From NCBI GenBank assembly GCA_965200465.1, contig OZ241358.1:1054001-1118000 (forward strand): a stretch of 64,000 nucleotides of DNA, written 5' to 3'. The notes beneath the pieces were generated by a model, which was given only the letters and a program-made list of their open reading frames with translations, was not told the origin of the DNA and made no database searches. The position numbers and the translations under genes were made by a program. Positions 26,246 to 34,133 of this stretch are shown in pieces; position 1 is the stretch's first letter; each line of letters opens with the position of its first letter. The stretch is from Azophilus sp965200465. Its GTDB lineage: Bacteria; Pseudomonadota; Gammaproteobacteria; Pseudomonadales; Azotimanducaceae.

Positions 26246-27813
26246 GTCGCGGCCGGCCGGCAGTCGAATCACAAGCCAACGTCGATTGGTTCATCTTCGG
26301 CGCAGGGACCGCCGGCATCCTGCTGGTTTGCCTGCCCCTAGTGCTGTTCCCCGAAGCGGGCAAGGAGGCGCTCGCCGCCGCCTTCGCGGCGGTCACCCAC
26401 GGCCTTGGCCCAATCTATCTGCTCGGCGCCTTGGCGGTGCTGCTGTTCTTGCTCTACTTGGCGTTCAGCCGCTTTGGCAAGGTGGTGCTGGGCGCCGACT
26501 CCACTCCGGCGTACTCCTCGTTCAGCTGGGCGTCCATGCTCTTCTGCGGCGGCATCGGCACCAGCGTACTCTATTGGGGCACGGTGGAGTGGGCGCACTA
26601 CTATTCGGAGCTGCCGTTCGGCGGCGCCCCAGGCACGCAGGAATCCGTCCGCTGGGCCATGGCCTACCCCATCTTCCACTGGGGCTTCATCGGCTGGGCG
26701 CTCTACTGCCTGCCCGGCGTGGCCATCGCCTACGCCTACCATGTGCGCCGCATACCGGTGCTGCGCCTGAGCACCGCCTGCCAAGCCGCCTTGGGGCGCC
26801 ACACCGAAGGTTGGCTGGGGCGCTGCGTGGACTTGCTCTTCATGGTGGGGGTGCTTGGCGCGGTCACCACCGGAGTCGGCTTGGCCATTCGGATGATCGG
26901 CGCCGGCTTGACGAGCCTGCTGGACATTGAACCGACTTTCCTGCTGGACTTGGCGGTCATCGCCATCATCACCAGCCTTTTCGCCACCAGCGTTTACGTC
27001 GGCCTGGAGGCCGGCATCAAGCGGCTCAGCATCATCAACGTCGGCCTCGCCTTAATGCTTTTGTTCGTCGTCTTCGCCGCCGGCCCCACCAAGCACATCC
27101 TGGAGCTGGGCGCCGCCAGCCTCGAGCACACGCTGCTCAATTTCGTTCCCATGAGCATCTGGATAGATCCCTCCAACTCATCGAGTTTCGATGAGTCCTG
27201 GACCGTCTTCTACTGGGCTTGGTGGCTGGCCCTAGGCCCCTTTATGGGCATGTTCATCACCAAGATATCCAGAGGGCGCACCATTAAGGAAGTGGTGCTG
27301 GGCACCATCGGCTACGGCACCCTGGGCTGCGTCCTGTTCTTCATCGTCCTAGGCGGTGCCGCCCACCATCAAGAGCTCGCAGGGCAGACGCCGGTGTTGG
27401 CGCTAGTGGCCGACGGGCAAGGACCGCAGGCGGTTGTGCGGGTACTCGATGCGGTGGGCGTCGGCAGCTTTCTGCTGGGCCTGTTCGTGGTGATTTGCAT
27501 CATCTTCAGCGCCACCAGCTACGACAGCGCCGCCTATGTGCTGGCGTCCTCCGCCACCAGATCCCTGCCGGTCCACGCCCATCCCGCCCGTTGGCATCGG
27601 GTGTTCTGGGCGTTCGCCCTTGGCGGCCTGCCGATTTCGCTGGTTTACGTGGGTGGGCTCGTCTCCCTGCAGTCCGCCGTGGTGGTGACTTCCGTGCCGC
27701 TGCTGGCGGTGTTCGCCCTGCTTGGCGCCGCCCTGGTCAAGGGCTTGGCGGCTGACAATCCGCAGCAGCCAAACCCGCGCCCCACATCCATGCAACGGCC
27801 GGGGGCGGGCTAG
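26242..27813 (+). CDS. BCCT family betaine/choline/carnitine-type transporter
   Basis: 523 residues with 12 hydrophobic spans. The family hallmark is the Trp-rich segment WTVFYWAWWLALGPFMGMFI in the eighth span, and the first half has FSWASMLFCGGIGTSVLYWG. BCCT carriers take up quaternary ammonium osmolytes by sodium or proton symport. The C-terminal tail is short, without the long osmosensing extension of BetP. Translation is coupled to ogt by ATGA, an unusual pairing. Confidence 0.9.
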   Translation: MSRGRPAVESQANVDWFIFGAGTAGILLVCLPLVLFPEAGKEALAAAFAAVTHGLGPIYLLGALAVLLFLLYLAFSRFGKVVLGADSTPAYSSFSWASMLFCGGIGTSVLYWGTVEWAHYYSELPFGGAPGTQESVRWAMAYPIFHWGFIGWALYCLPGVAIAYAYHVRRIPVLRLSTACQAALGRHTEGWLGRCVDLLFMVGVLGAVTTGVGLAIRMIGAGLTSLLDIEPTFLLDLAVIAIITSLFATSVYVGLEAGIKRLSIINVGLALMLLFVVFAAGPTKHILELGAASLEHTLLNFVPMSIWIDPSNSSSFDESWTVFYWAWWLALGPFMGMFITKISRGRTIKEVVLGTIGYGTLGCVLFFIVLGGAAHHQELAGQTPVLALVADGQGPQAVVRVLDAVGVGSFLLGLFVVICIIFSATSYDSAAYVLASSATRSLPVHAHPARWHRVFWAFALGGLPISLVYVGGLVSLQSAVVVTSVPLLAVFALLGAALVKGLAADNPQQPNPRPTSMQRPGAG

Positions 27814-27846
27814 CCGCCCAATCCGCGGCGGCGCCTTTGCACTCGT

Positions 27847-28455
27847 TCAGTCCAAGGCCGCGCCGGCTTCCTCGCGGCCTTGGCCGCCGCCGCTTTTCCT
27901 GTTGATTCGCCAATACTTGGAGCCGGCCAACGAGAGGTCGTACATCAAGCCTTGGCTGCCGAAAACGAACCCCACTATGGGCTGCTGGGTGTTGTTGGTG
28001 TCTATGTCCCGCACGGCGCCGAACTCGGCGATGGCGATGCTGCCGTCAACGCCGGCCTCCCAGCCGTTGCTGGCGCGGAAGTGGTTGAGCGCCGCCTCGG
28101 TCAAAAACACGATGACCTCGCTGCGCGCCTGAACGCCGATCTGGAAGCCGATGGACGCCTTGGTGGTTCGGTAATACTGCACAGTTTCACCGCCGATGAG
28201 CAGCGCCCCGTTGCCAACGGCGCCGCCCACTCCGAAGCCGGCCTTGACCACGGTGGGAAAGACGAGTGCGCCCTTGGCCAGCTCAAGCACTTCCCGCGCC
28301 GCCCTGTCCTGCTCCTGCAGCCTTGCCAAGGCGGCCTGAATGCGGGCGTCAAGGTCCGCTTGGGAGGCCGTTGCCGTCGCCGCAAGCAGCGCCAGCAATG
28401 TCAGCCCATAGCTGCCAAGCCCTCTGCGCCGCAAAAAAATTACTTTATTTTTCAA
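27847..28455 (-). CDS. SYLF (Ysc84-like) lipid-binding domain protein
   Basis: 202 residues with an N-terminal signal-like segment (YGLTLLALLAATATA). The SYLF pattern follows: AKGALVFPTVVKAGFGVGGAVGNGALL, then a segment of two-residue repeats in VQYYRTTKASIGFQIGVQ, and the C-terminal VFGSQGLMYDLSLAGSKYW. Bacterial members are exported or periplasmic, of unclear role, thought to bind membranes. Convergent with the BCCT gene. Confidence 0.85.
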   Translation of the reverse strand: MKNKVIFLRRRGLGSYGLTLLALLAATATASQADLDARIQAALARLQEQDRAAREVLELAKGALVFPTVVKAGFGVGGAVGNGALLIGGETVQYYRTTKASIGFQIGVQARSEVIVFLTEAALNHFRASNGWEAGVDGSIAIAEFGAVRDIDTNNTQQPIVGFVFGSQGLMYDLSLAGSKYWRINRKSGGGQGREEAGAALD

Positions 28456-28595
28456 CAGGTTGCACCCGATGATCTTGCAACAATTCCAAAACCGTGACGG
28501 CGAACGGAGCAGCGCCTAGCACCAAGCCGCCCGATGGCCGCCGAGCATACCCAAATGCCGCGCTTGGCGCCATCGAACCGCCCGGCGTCAAGAAG

Positions 28596-28621
28596 CCGCC
28601 CAATCCCCGGATAAGGATCGC
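28596..28621 (+). repeat. Dispersed short repeat, copy 2 (partner at 6881-6905)
   Basis: Matches the copy at 6881-6905 over about 25 bases (CCCAATCC, CGGA, AAGGATCGC) with one substitution and one indel. Lies about 170 bases upstream of the TAGGATGCGCC site, similar to the other copy. Confidence 0.4.
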
Positions 28622-28768
28622 TTGGCCGCTGCCAGTGGCCCTCTGGGGCCGCGGGCGGGGCGAACTCACTCATAGCCAGTAAAAATGCGGGCTGTAGCCG
28701 TTTTCGCCGATTTTGGGTTACTTTGTGGGTACTTTCAGAAAAAAGTTGCGGATTCGCTAACCTTCGCC

Positions 28769-28798
28769 TTGACGCCGGCCAAATGCAAGCGGTAGGAT
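28769..28798 (+). promoter_or_regulatory. Candidate sigma-70 promoter for the 28918 small ORF
   Basis: TTGACG (28769-28774) and TAGGAT (28793-28798) with an 18-base spacer. The -10 continues as TAGGATGCGCC, identical over 11 bases to the site upstream of the gene at 7099. Expected leader about 110 bases to the ATG at 28918. Confidence 0.5.
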
Positions 28799-28917
28799 GC
28801 GCCATGCGCACCTTGGCAGGTTCCATCAAAGCACGGCTAGTTTGCCTGTGCGCAAGCGCATCTATGCGCCTCCCTCTTCCCCGCCAAGGGCGCACCCGCA
28901 ACCAAGAGGGCAGACCA

Positions 28918-29152
28918 ATGGGCAAAAGCGAACAGACCGGGGGGGGGGGGGGGGTACGGAAACGACCCCCGCAAGGAACCGAAGCCGGATGCCGAAGCGA
29001 AGCAAAAACGCCCGTGGTCAAAGCCTCGCTTGATGTTCATAGAAATGGATTTCACGCAGGCCGGCGGCGCAAGTTCGCAATACGCCGACACCGAAGCCAC
29101 AGCGGTAGCTTATGGCGGCCATATCACAGGCACTCGCTACCGAATGTCCTAG
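28918..29152 (+). CDS. Small RiPP-precursor-like ORF, frame broken by a G16 tract
   Basis: The ATG at 28918 follows AAGAGGG by about 9 bases and encodes MGKSEQT and a glycine run. In the frame reached with 15 or 18 G the product would be about 77 residues. A charged stretch (PRKEPKPDAEAKQ) is followed by KRPWSKPRLMFIEMDFTQ, then AGGASSQYADTEAT, ending TRYRMS at a TAG (29150-29152). The K-x-x-W-x-x-P-x-L pattern followed by GG resembles leader regions of proteobacterial RiPP precursors recognised by PqqD-like domains; that is inference. No modifying enzyme is adjacent. With 16 G as sequenced, the frame shifts into non-protein-like sequence. Confidence 0.5.
28939..28954 (+). repeat. Homopolymer of 16 G
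   Basis: Sixteen uninterrupted G directly after the codons for MGKSEQT. A length divisible by three would connect to the protein-like downstream frame. This is the second long G/C homopolymer in the window, and both sit one base away from restoring a longer frame. Confidence 0.95.
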
Positions 29153-29219
29153 TGCGCCCATGCGGGGCCGGTGCCTGTGTTGGTTCTCCCTTCACGCTTA
29201 GTAAAGGCACTGGCCCCGC
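29103..29219 (+). other. Structured segment with mutually exclusive pairings
   Basis: CGGTAGC (29103-29109) pairs with GCTACCG (29136-29142), enclosing a 13-base palindrome (TATGGC-G-GCCATA). The 9-base CACAGGCAC (29125-29133) can pair with GTGCCTGTG (29171-29179). The latter also belongs to a 15-base arm (29162-29176) that pairs with 29205-29219 with one mismatch. The second and third pairings exclude each other, as in attenuators. It overlaps the end of the small ORF and lies 100 bases before the exported-protein genes. A DNA-level role (recombination site or origin) is equally possible. Confidence 0.45.
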
Positions 29220-29317
29220 GCCAAGGCGCATGGTCGGCGTGTCTGGTTGAAGGATGCTGCGGGCTTGTCATTGCGCCGCGGCGCGTGTGTCCAGAATGCG
29301 AATCGAATGATTGAAGC

Positions 29318-29545
29318 GTGAAAGCGCTTGCCCTCGCGTTGACCTTGCTTTGGGCTTCAACGGCTTCGGCGCAATGGTGGTTCAAGCCGGACAAATGGGC
29401 AAAGCCGGACGGGACAAAGGAAGAGCTTGAAGCGGATGCGGCGGAATGCAAGGCCGAAGCCGAAAAGAATCCACAAGGGGCTTCATTGAATTTCAGTTGG
29501 TGCATGAAAGACAAAGGGTACTCTTTGCAATTGAACGGGAATTGA
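29318..29545 (+). CDS. Small exported protein 1 of 4
   Basis: 75 residues with a GTG start. The signal peptide VKALALALTLLWASTASA is followed by a 57-residue mature peptide starting QWWFKPDKW. It has two cysteines (AAECKAEAE and WCMKDKGY), a pattern seen in small envelope or phage-borne exported proteins of unknown role. The DNA for the signal peptide is nearly identical to that of the next gene, while the mature parts are unrelated. The stop is 2 bases before the next ATG. Confidence 0.65.
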   Translation: MKALALALTLLWASTASAQWWFKPDKWAKPDGTKEELEADAAECKAEAEKNPQGASLNFSWCMKDKGYSLQLNGN

Positions 29546-29547
29546 CC

Positions 29548-29883
29548 ATGAAAGCGCTTGCCTTGACCTTGACCTTGCTTTGGGCTTCCACGGCGTCGCC
29601 AACGGAAATCGCTTGCAACGAGTCAGACGTGAAAATGGCCGTCGTTAGGCTGATGTTGCAGGTATTGGAATTACAGGAATCGGCGAAGCTCGCCGCAGAA
29701 AACCTTGGGGTAGCTGCCCTCATGGATCCGGGAGACCCGGAGGCGATGTTTCTTACAATGCACATGATGGCAATGAAGGAGGTGAAGCGCTTGGAAGGTT
29801 CCATACAGTCTTACCGCAAAATGTTGGAATTTGTAAGGGATGTAAGGGATGATTCCGCCCATTGCTTTGATGAACCCGAATGA
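29548..29883 (+). CDS. Small exported protein 2 of 4
   Basis: 111 residues. The signal peptide MKALALTLTLLWASTAS is almost a copy of that of the gene before it. The mature part is helical with one cysteine near each end (EIACNESDVKMAVVRLML and DDSAHCFDEPE). It resembles the fourth protein of the cluster in the C-x(3-4)-[DE] opening and in a late SYRKMLEF / AYRKAMAEF segment, so these two may be distant paralogues. Function unknown. Base composition is lower in GC than the flanking chromosome. Confidence 0.65.
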   Translation: MKALALTLTLLWASTASPTEIACNESDVKMAVVRLMLQVLELQESAKLAAENLGVAALMDPGDPEAMFLTMHMMAMKEVKRLEGSIQSYRKMLEFVRDVRDDSAHCFDEPE

Positions 29884-30005
29884 CAAACACGCCAAGGGCG
29901 GCAAGCGGCCGTACCGGATGCGCATCGTTGTCTAGCCCATGCGCCATACGCTCACCGCTAGCCTGCAACCGCAAGCCGACCACAACAACTAGGGGGACAA
30001 TCAGC

Positions 30006-30509
30006 ATGAAACTCGCAATGGCAATCGCTTTGACCTTGCTTTGGGCTTCCACAACTTCGGCGCAATGGACAGTCATTGACAGCACCGACGATTTCACGGG
30101 GGAAGTCTCGCGTAGTGCTGCAAGTGCGCCTACCGAAGTACAGGGCCTCGATTATCCCGCCACAGGGGGGATAACCGTTCGATGCGGCAAACGAGAAAAA
30201 CTAATACGCCTATGGATTGATGGTTTTTATTTCAGAGAGACACTTACCGGCACCACCAAGGAATTCGCCACAAATGCGGACGGTAAAATCGAACAGTGGA
30301 CTGGCCTTATAACAGATATGTTCGATGATGGCGAATCATCCATGTTAATTGCGAATGGCCCAGCCCCAACAAAAAAGTTTTTGGCTATGCTTGCATCCGC
30401 CAACACGCTTAAGGTTCGGGTGCGTAACATGCTCGGCTACGCGGCTGTGTTGGATATCAACATGGAAGGTGCGGAACGGGCTATTGAGCGTACTTTCATA
30501 GGATGCTAG
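30006..30509 (+). CDS. Small exported protein 3 of 4
   Basis: 167 residues from the ATG after AGGGGGA. The signal peptide MKLAMAIALTLLWASTTSA is followed by QWTVIDSTDDFTGEV, a mainly beta mature domain with cysteines at TVRCGKREK and the C-terminal TFIGC. The pattern of a short D-x-x-F-T-G segment then paired strands resembles small exported proteins on phages that no one has characterised. The signal-peptide DNA shares a run of 21 bases (TTGACC...TTC) with the first two genes. Confidence 0.65.
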   Translation: MKLAMAIALTLLWASTTSAQWTVIDSTDDFTGEVSRSAASAPTEVQGLDYPATGGITVRCGKREKLIRLWIDGFYFRETLTGTTKEFATNADGKIEQWTGLITDMFDDGESSMLIANGPAPTKKFLAMLASANTLKVRVRNMLGYAAVLDINMEGAERAIERTFIGC

Positions 30510-30519
30510 AGAGGCGACC

Positions 30520-30858
30520 ATGAACCGAGGATTTTTGCTGACCTTGGCGTTCGCCTTGGCGTTGCCCGCAACGGGCTTCGCCTGCACCCGTGAAGAAATG
30601 CAGATTGCCAAGATAAACCTTTTGGTGGCAGTGGGTGAACTGGAATCTGCGCTGAATCTGCAAGCTCCCCCGGCAATGGCGTTTCTCTATTTGGAGGCCG
30701 GCGAAGGCAGTGTAATAGAATTCCATGCGGAGATATTGCGCCAACCGCCGCTAGGAAGAAATCACGCGGCAGTTCGGGCTTATCGCAAAGCAATGGCCGA
30801 ATTCAACCGATGCGCGAAAAAGCGAAGAGAGACCACCTTGCCGCCACTACCTACTTGA
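30520..30858 (+). CDS. Small exported protein 4 of 4
   Basis: 112 residues. The signal peptide MNRGFLLTLAFALALPATGFA differs in sequence from the other three. The mature part starts CTREEMQIAKINLLVAVGEL and is helical, with a second cysteine in FNRCAKKRRE. Its opening and the AYRKAMAEF segment echo protein 2. It is 10 bases downstream of protein 3, so 3 and 4 at least share a transcript. The last codons run into the 33-bp direct repeat at 30853-30885. Confidence 0.6.
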   Translation: MNRGFLLTLAFALALPATGFACTREEMQIAKINLLVAVGELESALNLQAPPAMAFLYLEAGEGSVIEFHAEILRQPPLGRNHAAVRAYRKAMAEFNRCAKKRRETTLPPLPT

Positions 30859-30885
30859 CACAAGATTGCTTGCGCAACCAAGGCG
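30853..30885 (+). repeat. 33-bp perfect direct repeat, copy 1 (partner at 34310-34342)
   Basis: Begins ACTTGACACAAG and ends CAACCAAGGCG, with an inner 8-base palindrome TTGCGCAA. An identical copy lies 3457 bases to the right, so the two flank the primase-helicase and methyltransferase genes. It may be a recombination or replication site of the element. It also contains a TTGACA string that could serve as a -35, without a matching -10. Confidence 0.85.
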
Positions 30886-31670
30886 AACCGCCAAGGCGAC
30901 CATCATGCCGCCAGATTCGCACTGATTTGCGCCTTGGCGCGTCTGCGCAGCCTCTTCGCCACACAAGCCGCCTCGGATTGCGCCTTGGCGGTTCGCCATG
31001 CCTCCGGTTTCCGCCAATGGCCGGCCCATGAAACTGAATTCACGCTCCCGGCCGCCTGCCTAGCCATGCGCCAAGGCGCAATCCGAATTGTGAGGGGCCC
31101 TCACAATTCCGGCCACAATTCCGCCCAATTGTGATACCGGCCCACAATTCCAGACAGAAAAAAAGCGTGCGCAGCAGACGCTAAACGGCAGAAAATCAGT
31201 CGCCACAGTACCTTTGCCTAGCGAGCATGGCCACAGGCTGGCCAAATCGCGCCGTAGCGAAGCGCTAGCGGCTTGGCAGTAGGATGATAGGGTTCGGCTT
31301 GCGCTTGTCTGGGGCGATTCTAGGGCCGCTTGTGGTCACGTTGCCTGTCGATTCCGGCTTCACTAGCAGGCTTGCGTTGAGGCGGCTTCAAGCAAGCGTT
31401 ACCCGGCGTTACCGCGGCGTTACCTATGGCCCAAGGCAAGCGAACCGCACGGGTGCTTCTAGGCGGCGTGTGGGCATCGTCGGCTTGAACTCGCCTTCGC
31501 CTTTCCCACAAGGATGGCCCTATGGCGACCGGCAAGCTGGTCAAGGCCAATCAAGGTCAAGTCTCCAATTGCGGTTGACGCTGGTTGACGGTTCCCCATA
31601 TATCCCCCAATAAAACATTTTGGCCTGTTTTTGGTTTATTTGCGGATAGGTAGGAAAGCGTCAACTTGCG
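30886..31670 (+). other. Non-coding stretch of the integrated element
   Basis: About 785 bases without a credible gene. It holds degenerate reiterations of GCGCCTTGGCG-type sequence (30920-31080), the palindrome and half-site array at 31085-31151, and an A-rich run at 31158-31165. From 31260 to 31600 I see no repeats or frames that stand out. Its position at the 3-prime end of the primase gene suits a replication origin, which is inference. Confidence 0.5.
31085..31151 (+). promoter_or_regulatory. 25-bp palindrome plus CACAATT half-site array
   Basis: 31085-31109 is a 25-base palindrome (GAATTGTGAGGG, central G, CCCTCACAATTC). It is followed by further half-sites: CACAATTCC at 31114-31122, AATTGTGA at 31127-31134 and CACAATTCC at 31143-31151. 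Five half-sites in 67 bases suggest an operator or initiator-binding array. The outer arms resemble a LacI-type operator (AATTGTGAG...CTCACAATT), but no LacI-family gene is in the window. Confidence 0.6.
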
Positions 31671-33098
31671 TCAACCATCGGGCATCAATTCCGGTATGTC
31701 AGACTTTGGCAACTTGAACCGAACGCGAGCCAAGCCCCGAACGCTGCGGCCGTCTTCTTTAACATTTGTGCGTTCTGCGTAGGGGAACAACTCCAGCACT
31801 AGCTCGGCTATGGTTTCGGATTTCTTGAACGGGCGGCCGGCCTCTTTCGCCTTGACTTTGATTTGGTCATAGGACAGCTTCGATTCCCAATCACCTTCAA
31901 GGTTTTCCTGCAACCATTCCTTATGTGGGTCAACCGCATCCTTTTCCCATTCGCGCCGAAGCGCAACCATTGCCCGGGTGTTTTTGGGCAGTCCTTTCGT
32001 CAAGTAATTGTGGCCGCCGGCCAAGGCCCAAGCCACTATTTTCGCCAATTCGCCGGTGCGGGTTAGCTGGCTAAGCAAGTTGGGGTTCCGGTCCGCCTCG
32101 GCAAAGGTCTGGTTGAAGTGCAGCGTTCGGATTCGTTGCCACATGGGGTAGGCGTCAGCATCCTTCGGCTTGATGGGGGGCCGCATGTTTCCGCCAATCA
32201 CCAAAGACGCCTTCGGCGCAAACTCAAAGGAATCCTGCCGCATCCGGCGGGCAATCATCTTCGCGCCGGTGCTAAGTTCCTTGAAGGCGGGCGAGTTCCA
32301 TGCGCCGCCGTGCATTTCGTCGGCGGTCACCACGCGCTTGCCCACTAGCCGGGCAATCCATTCGGGATGCCTATCCTTGTACGGCGACAAGGCGGCGGCG
32401 GGAATCAAGGCGTGGTAGTCACCCGCCACGGCTTGCAGGACGTGCAGGAAAACCGATTTTCCGTTTCTGCCGGTTCCGTAGAGAAAGTGCGCCAAATGGT
32501 GGCGGGTGTAGCCGGTCAAGCACAACCCGAAAAGCACTTGGGCGTAATCAATGTCGGCTTGCGAAGGCAGCACTTCGGAAAGAAACTGAAGCCATAGCTC
32601 CGGGGGATTGTCGAAATCCGGGTCCGCCCCAAGTTTCATTGAGACTAGTTCCGTGGTCGGTTGCCAAAGGTTCCCACTGCGAAGGTCTAAAATATTCCCC
32701 GAAGGCAATCCCACCAAATGATCGTCGGCGTCAAAGGCATCTTCGCGCCTAAAGCAACGGTCACGCTCGGCTAGGAAGACGCACCCTTTGGCGGCGGTGG
32801 CGGAATTGATGCCGCGTTCCTTCCCGATACGGCGAATGGCTTCAACCAAGATTGGCGGGTCAAAGCCTTCGCACTGCCACAATCCTGATGCGCCCGGCCG
32901 GTGATGCCATCCCGTCGCCGGATTGAAAAGATGGTTTTCCCACCACCTTTGACCTATCATGAAGTCAATGAAGGCGGATTGGTTGACTGGGGGGCGGCCT
33001 CGCCCTTTCCCAGTTTGGGCCGGCGTTATTTGCGTCACTGTTGCCAGCGGCGCTTGCGCTTGCGGCGCTTGCGGGGTATTGTTTTGTCCGTTCGCCAT
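31671..33098 (-). CDS. Phage/plasmid primase-helicase, D5/P4 family
   Basis: 475 residues from the ATG at 33096-33098, which follows AAGGAG by 9 bases. An N-terminal Gln/Pro-rich tail precedes a D5_N-type region (FDPPILVEAIRRIGKERG) and a superfamily 3 ATPase with Walker A YGTGRNGKSVF and Walker B-like VVTADEMHGG. The C-terminus has a winged-helix-like part (WLQENLEGDWESKLSYDQI). Such proteins start replication of satellite phages and plasmids. The typical N-terminal primase (Toprim/AEP) domain is absent, so priming may depend on the host or a helper. Confidence 0.85.
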   Translation of the reverse strand: MANGQNNTPQAPQAQAPLATVTQITPAQTGKGRGRPPVNQSAFIDFMIGQRWWENHLFNPATGWHHRPGASGLWQCEGFDPPILVEAIRRIGKERGINSATAAKGCVFLAERDRCFRREDAFDADDHLVGLPSGNILDLRSGNLWQPTTELVSMKLGADPDFDNPPELWLQFLSEVLPSQADIDYAQVLFGLCLTGYTRHHLAHFLYGTGRNGKSVFLHVLQAVAGDYHALIPAAALSPYKDRHPEWIARLVGKRVVTADEMHGGAWNSPAFKELSTGAKMIARRMRQDSFEFAPKASLVIGGNMRPPIKPKDADAYPMWQRIRTLHFNQTFAEADRNPNLLSQLTRTGELAKIVAWALAGGHNYLTKGLPKNTRAMVALRREWEKDAVDPHKEWLQENLEGDWESKLSYDQIKVKAKEAGRPFKKSETIAELVLELFPYAERTNVKEDGRSVRGLARVRFKLPKSDIPELMPDG

Positions 33099-33140
33099 GA
33101 TTATCAACTCCTTTGGTGAACATTGAAGGGTGCGGCGTCG

Positions 33141-34133
33141 TCAACCGCACCCTTCACTTTCTTCGCAGTATGCGCGGGTGCGGTTGCGTATGCAAGCCCC
33201 GCCGTTGCTGCGCCGGTTTGTGTTTTCCCGGCGCACCTTCTCAATTCGTTTTTCGGTGGTCTCAATGCAGGATGCGTCAGTGTCGCAGCCTATGAATGCG
33301 CATCCGCGTTCCAGTGCCGCCAGTGCGGTTGTGCCGCCGCCTAGGAACGGGTCACAAATGGTTTGCCCCGGCCACGTGAAGCGGTTGACTATCTGTTGGA
33401 AGCCCGGCAACTGCTGGCCCCATTTATGATGCCGGCCTTGGTCGTGCATCTTGCGATTGTCGATTCTGTCAATGAACCAAACTTCCTTGGCGGCCTCGCG
33501 TGGTTCCTTGTGGAACACTAGCAACGGCTTCCATTTCTGCCATGCGCGGGCAGTGAAGCTCTTCGCCGTGTTGCCTTCCGAAGTCCATGCCGCCGTCCAT
33601 CGGTAAACCAAGGCAGGATGCTCGCAAAGCGTGTTCAACACTTGGGGAAGGTAAAGCGTTCCGGTCATTACAACCAACACGCCGCCGGGCGCTAGGGCCG
33701 ATGCTGCGAATTCCGCAAGGTCTGCATGGACTGGCAGGCTGGCCTTGGCGTATGGCGGGTCCGTGATTACGGCGTCAACCGATGCGCAAGGCACCTTGGC
33801 GCGAAGCTCGGCGACGGAACAGCAATGCAGTTCCACGCTGTCAAGCCTAGGGCCGGCTTCGCGCAAGGCTTTGCGTTCGGCGGAACGCTCTCGGCGCAAG
33901 CGTTCCTTTTCACGTTTTCTGAAATACGCCAAGCCGTCCGGCGAAGTGAAGTTGGATTCGCCTATGGCAAGGTCAAGCTCGCTTTTCGGATTGGAGTTGC
34001 CAAGGCGCATTGCTTGCTCCCGAAGTAGGCGGCAAGCAACGGCTAGGAACAAGTGACGGGCTTGTGTTTGTGCGGGGGCTTGTCTGTAAAGCCGCACCAA
34101 TACCGGGGAAGCTAGCAGGCTTCGCCCCGGCAA
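33141..34133 (-). CDS. DNA methyltransferase (N6-adenine/N4-cytosine type)
   Basis: Up to 330 residues; the exact start is uncertain, and an internal Met at LREQAMRLGN gives a shorter form. The catalytic motif DPPYAKASL precedes the SAM motif DPFLGGGTTALAALERGCAFIGCD, the order of the beta class. Between them, TAAWTSEGNTAKSFTARAWQKWKP resembles phage ParB-like or replication-associated methyltransferases. No cognate restriction gene is adjacent, so it is probably an orphan protective enzyme of the element. It lies 42 bases upstream of the primase gene on the same strand. Confidence 0.85.
   Translation of the reverse strand: MPGRSLLASPVLVRLYRQAPAQTQARHLFLAVACRLLREQAMRLGNSNPKSELDLAIGESNFTSPDGLAYFRKREKERLRRERSAERKALREAGPRLDSVELHCCSVAELRAKVPCASVDAVITDPPYAKASLPVHADLAEFAASALAPGGVLVVMTGTLYLPQVLNTLCEHPALVYRWTAAWTSEGNTAKSFTARAWQKWKPLLVFHKEPREAAKEVWFIDRIDNRKMHDQGRHHKWGQQLPGFQQIVNRFTWPGQTICDPFLGGGTTALAALERGCAFIGCDTDASCIETTEKRIEKVRRENTNRRSNGGACIRNRTRAYCEESEGCG

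Larger units (their letters stand above)
28456..28917 (+). other. Gene-poor segment, boundary of accessory region
   Basis: No convincing coding frame. It holds the second copy of the dispersed repeat (28596-28621), a candidate promoter (28769-28798) and the leader of the small ORF that starts at 28918. The stretch 28670-28760 is visibly richer in A and T than its surroundings and may mark the edge of the accessory region. Confidence 0.5.

Noticed and set aside
29318..30060. Repeated 20-60 base strings at the three exported-protein genes, first taken for a repeat array
   Set aside because: They coincide with signal-peptide codons and start sites, so they are duplicated coding leaders.
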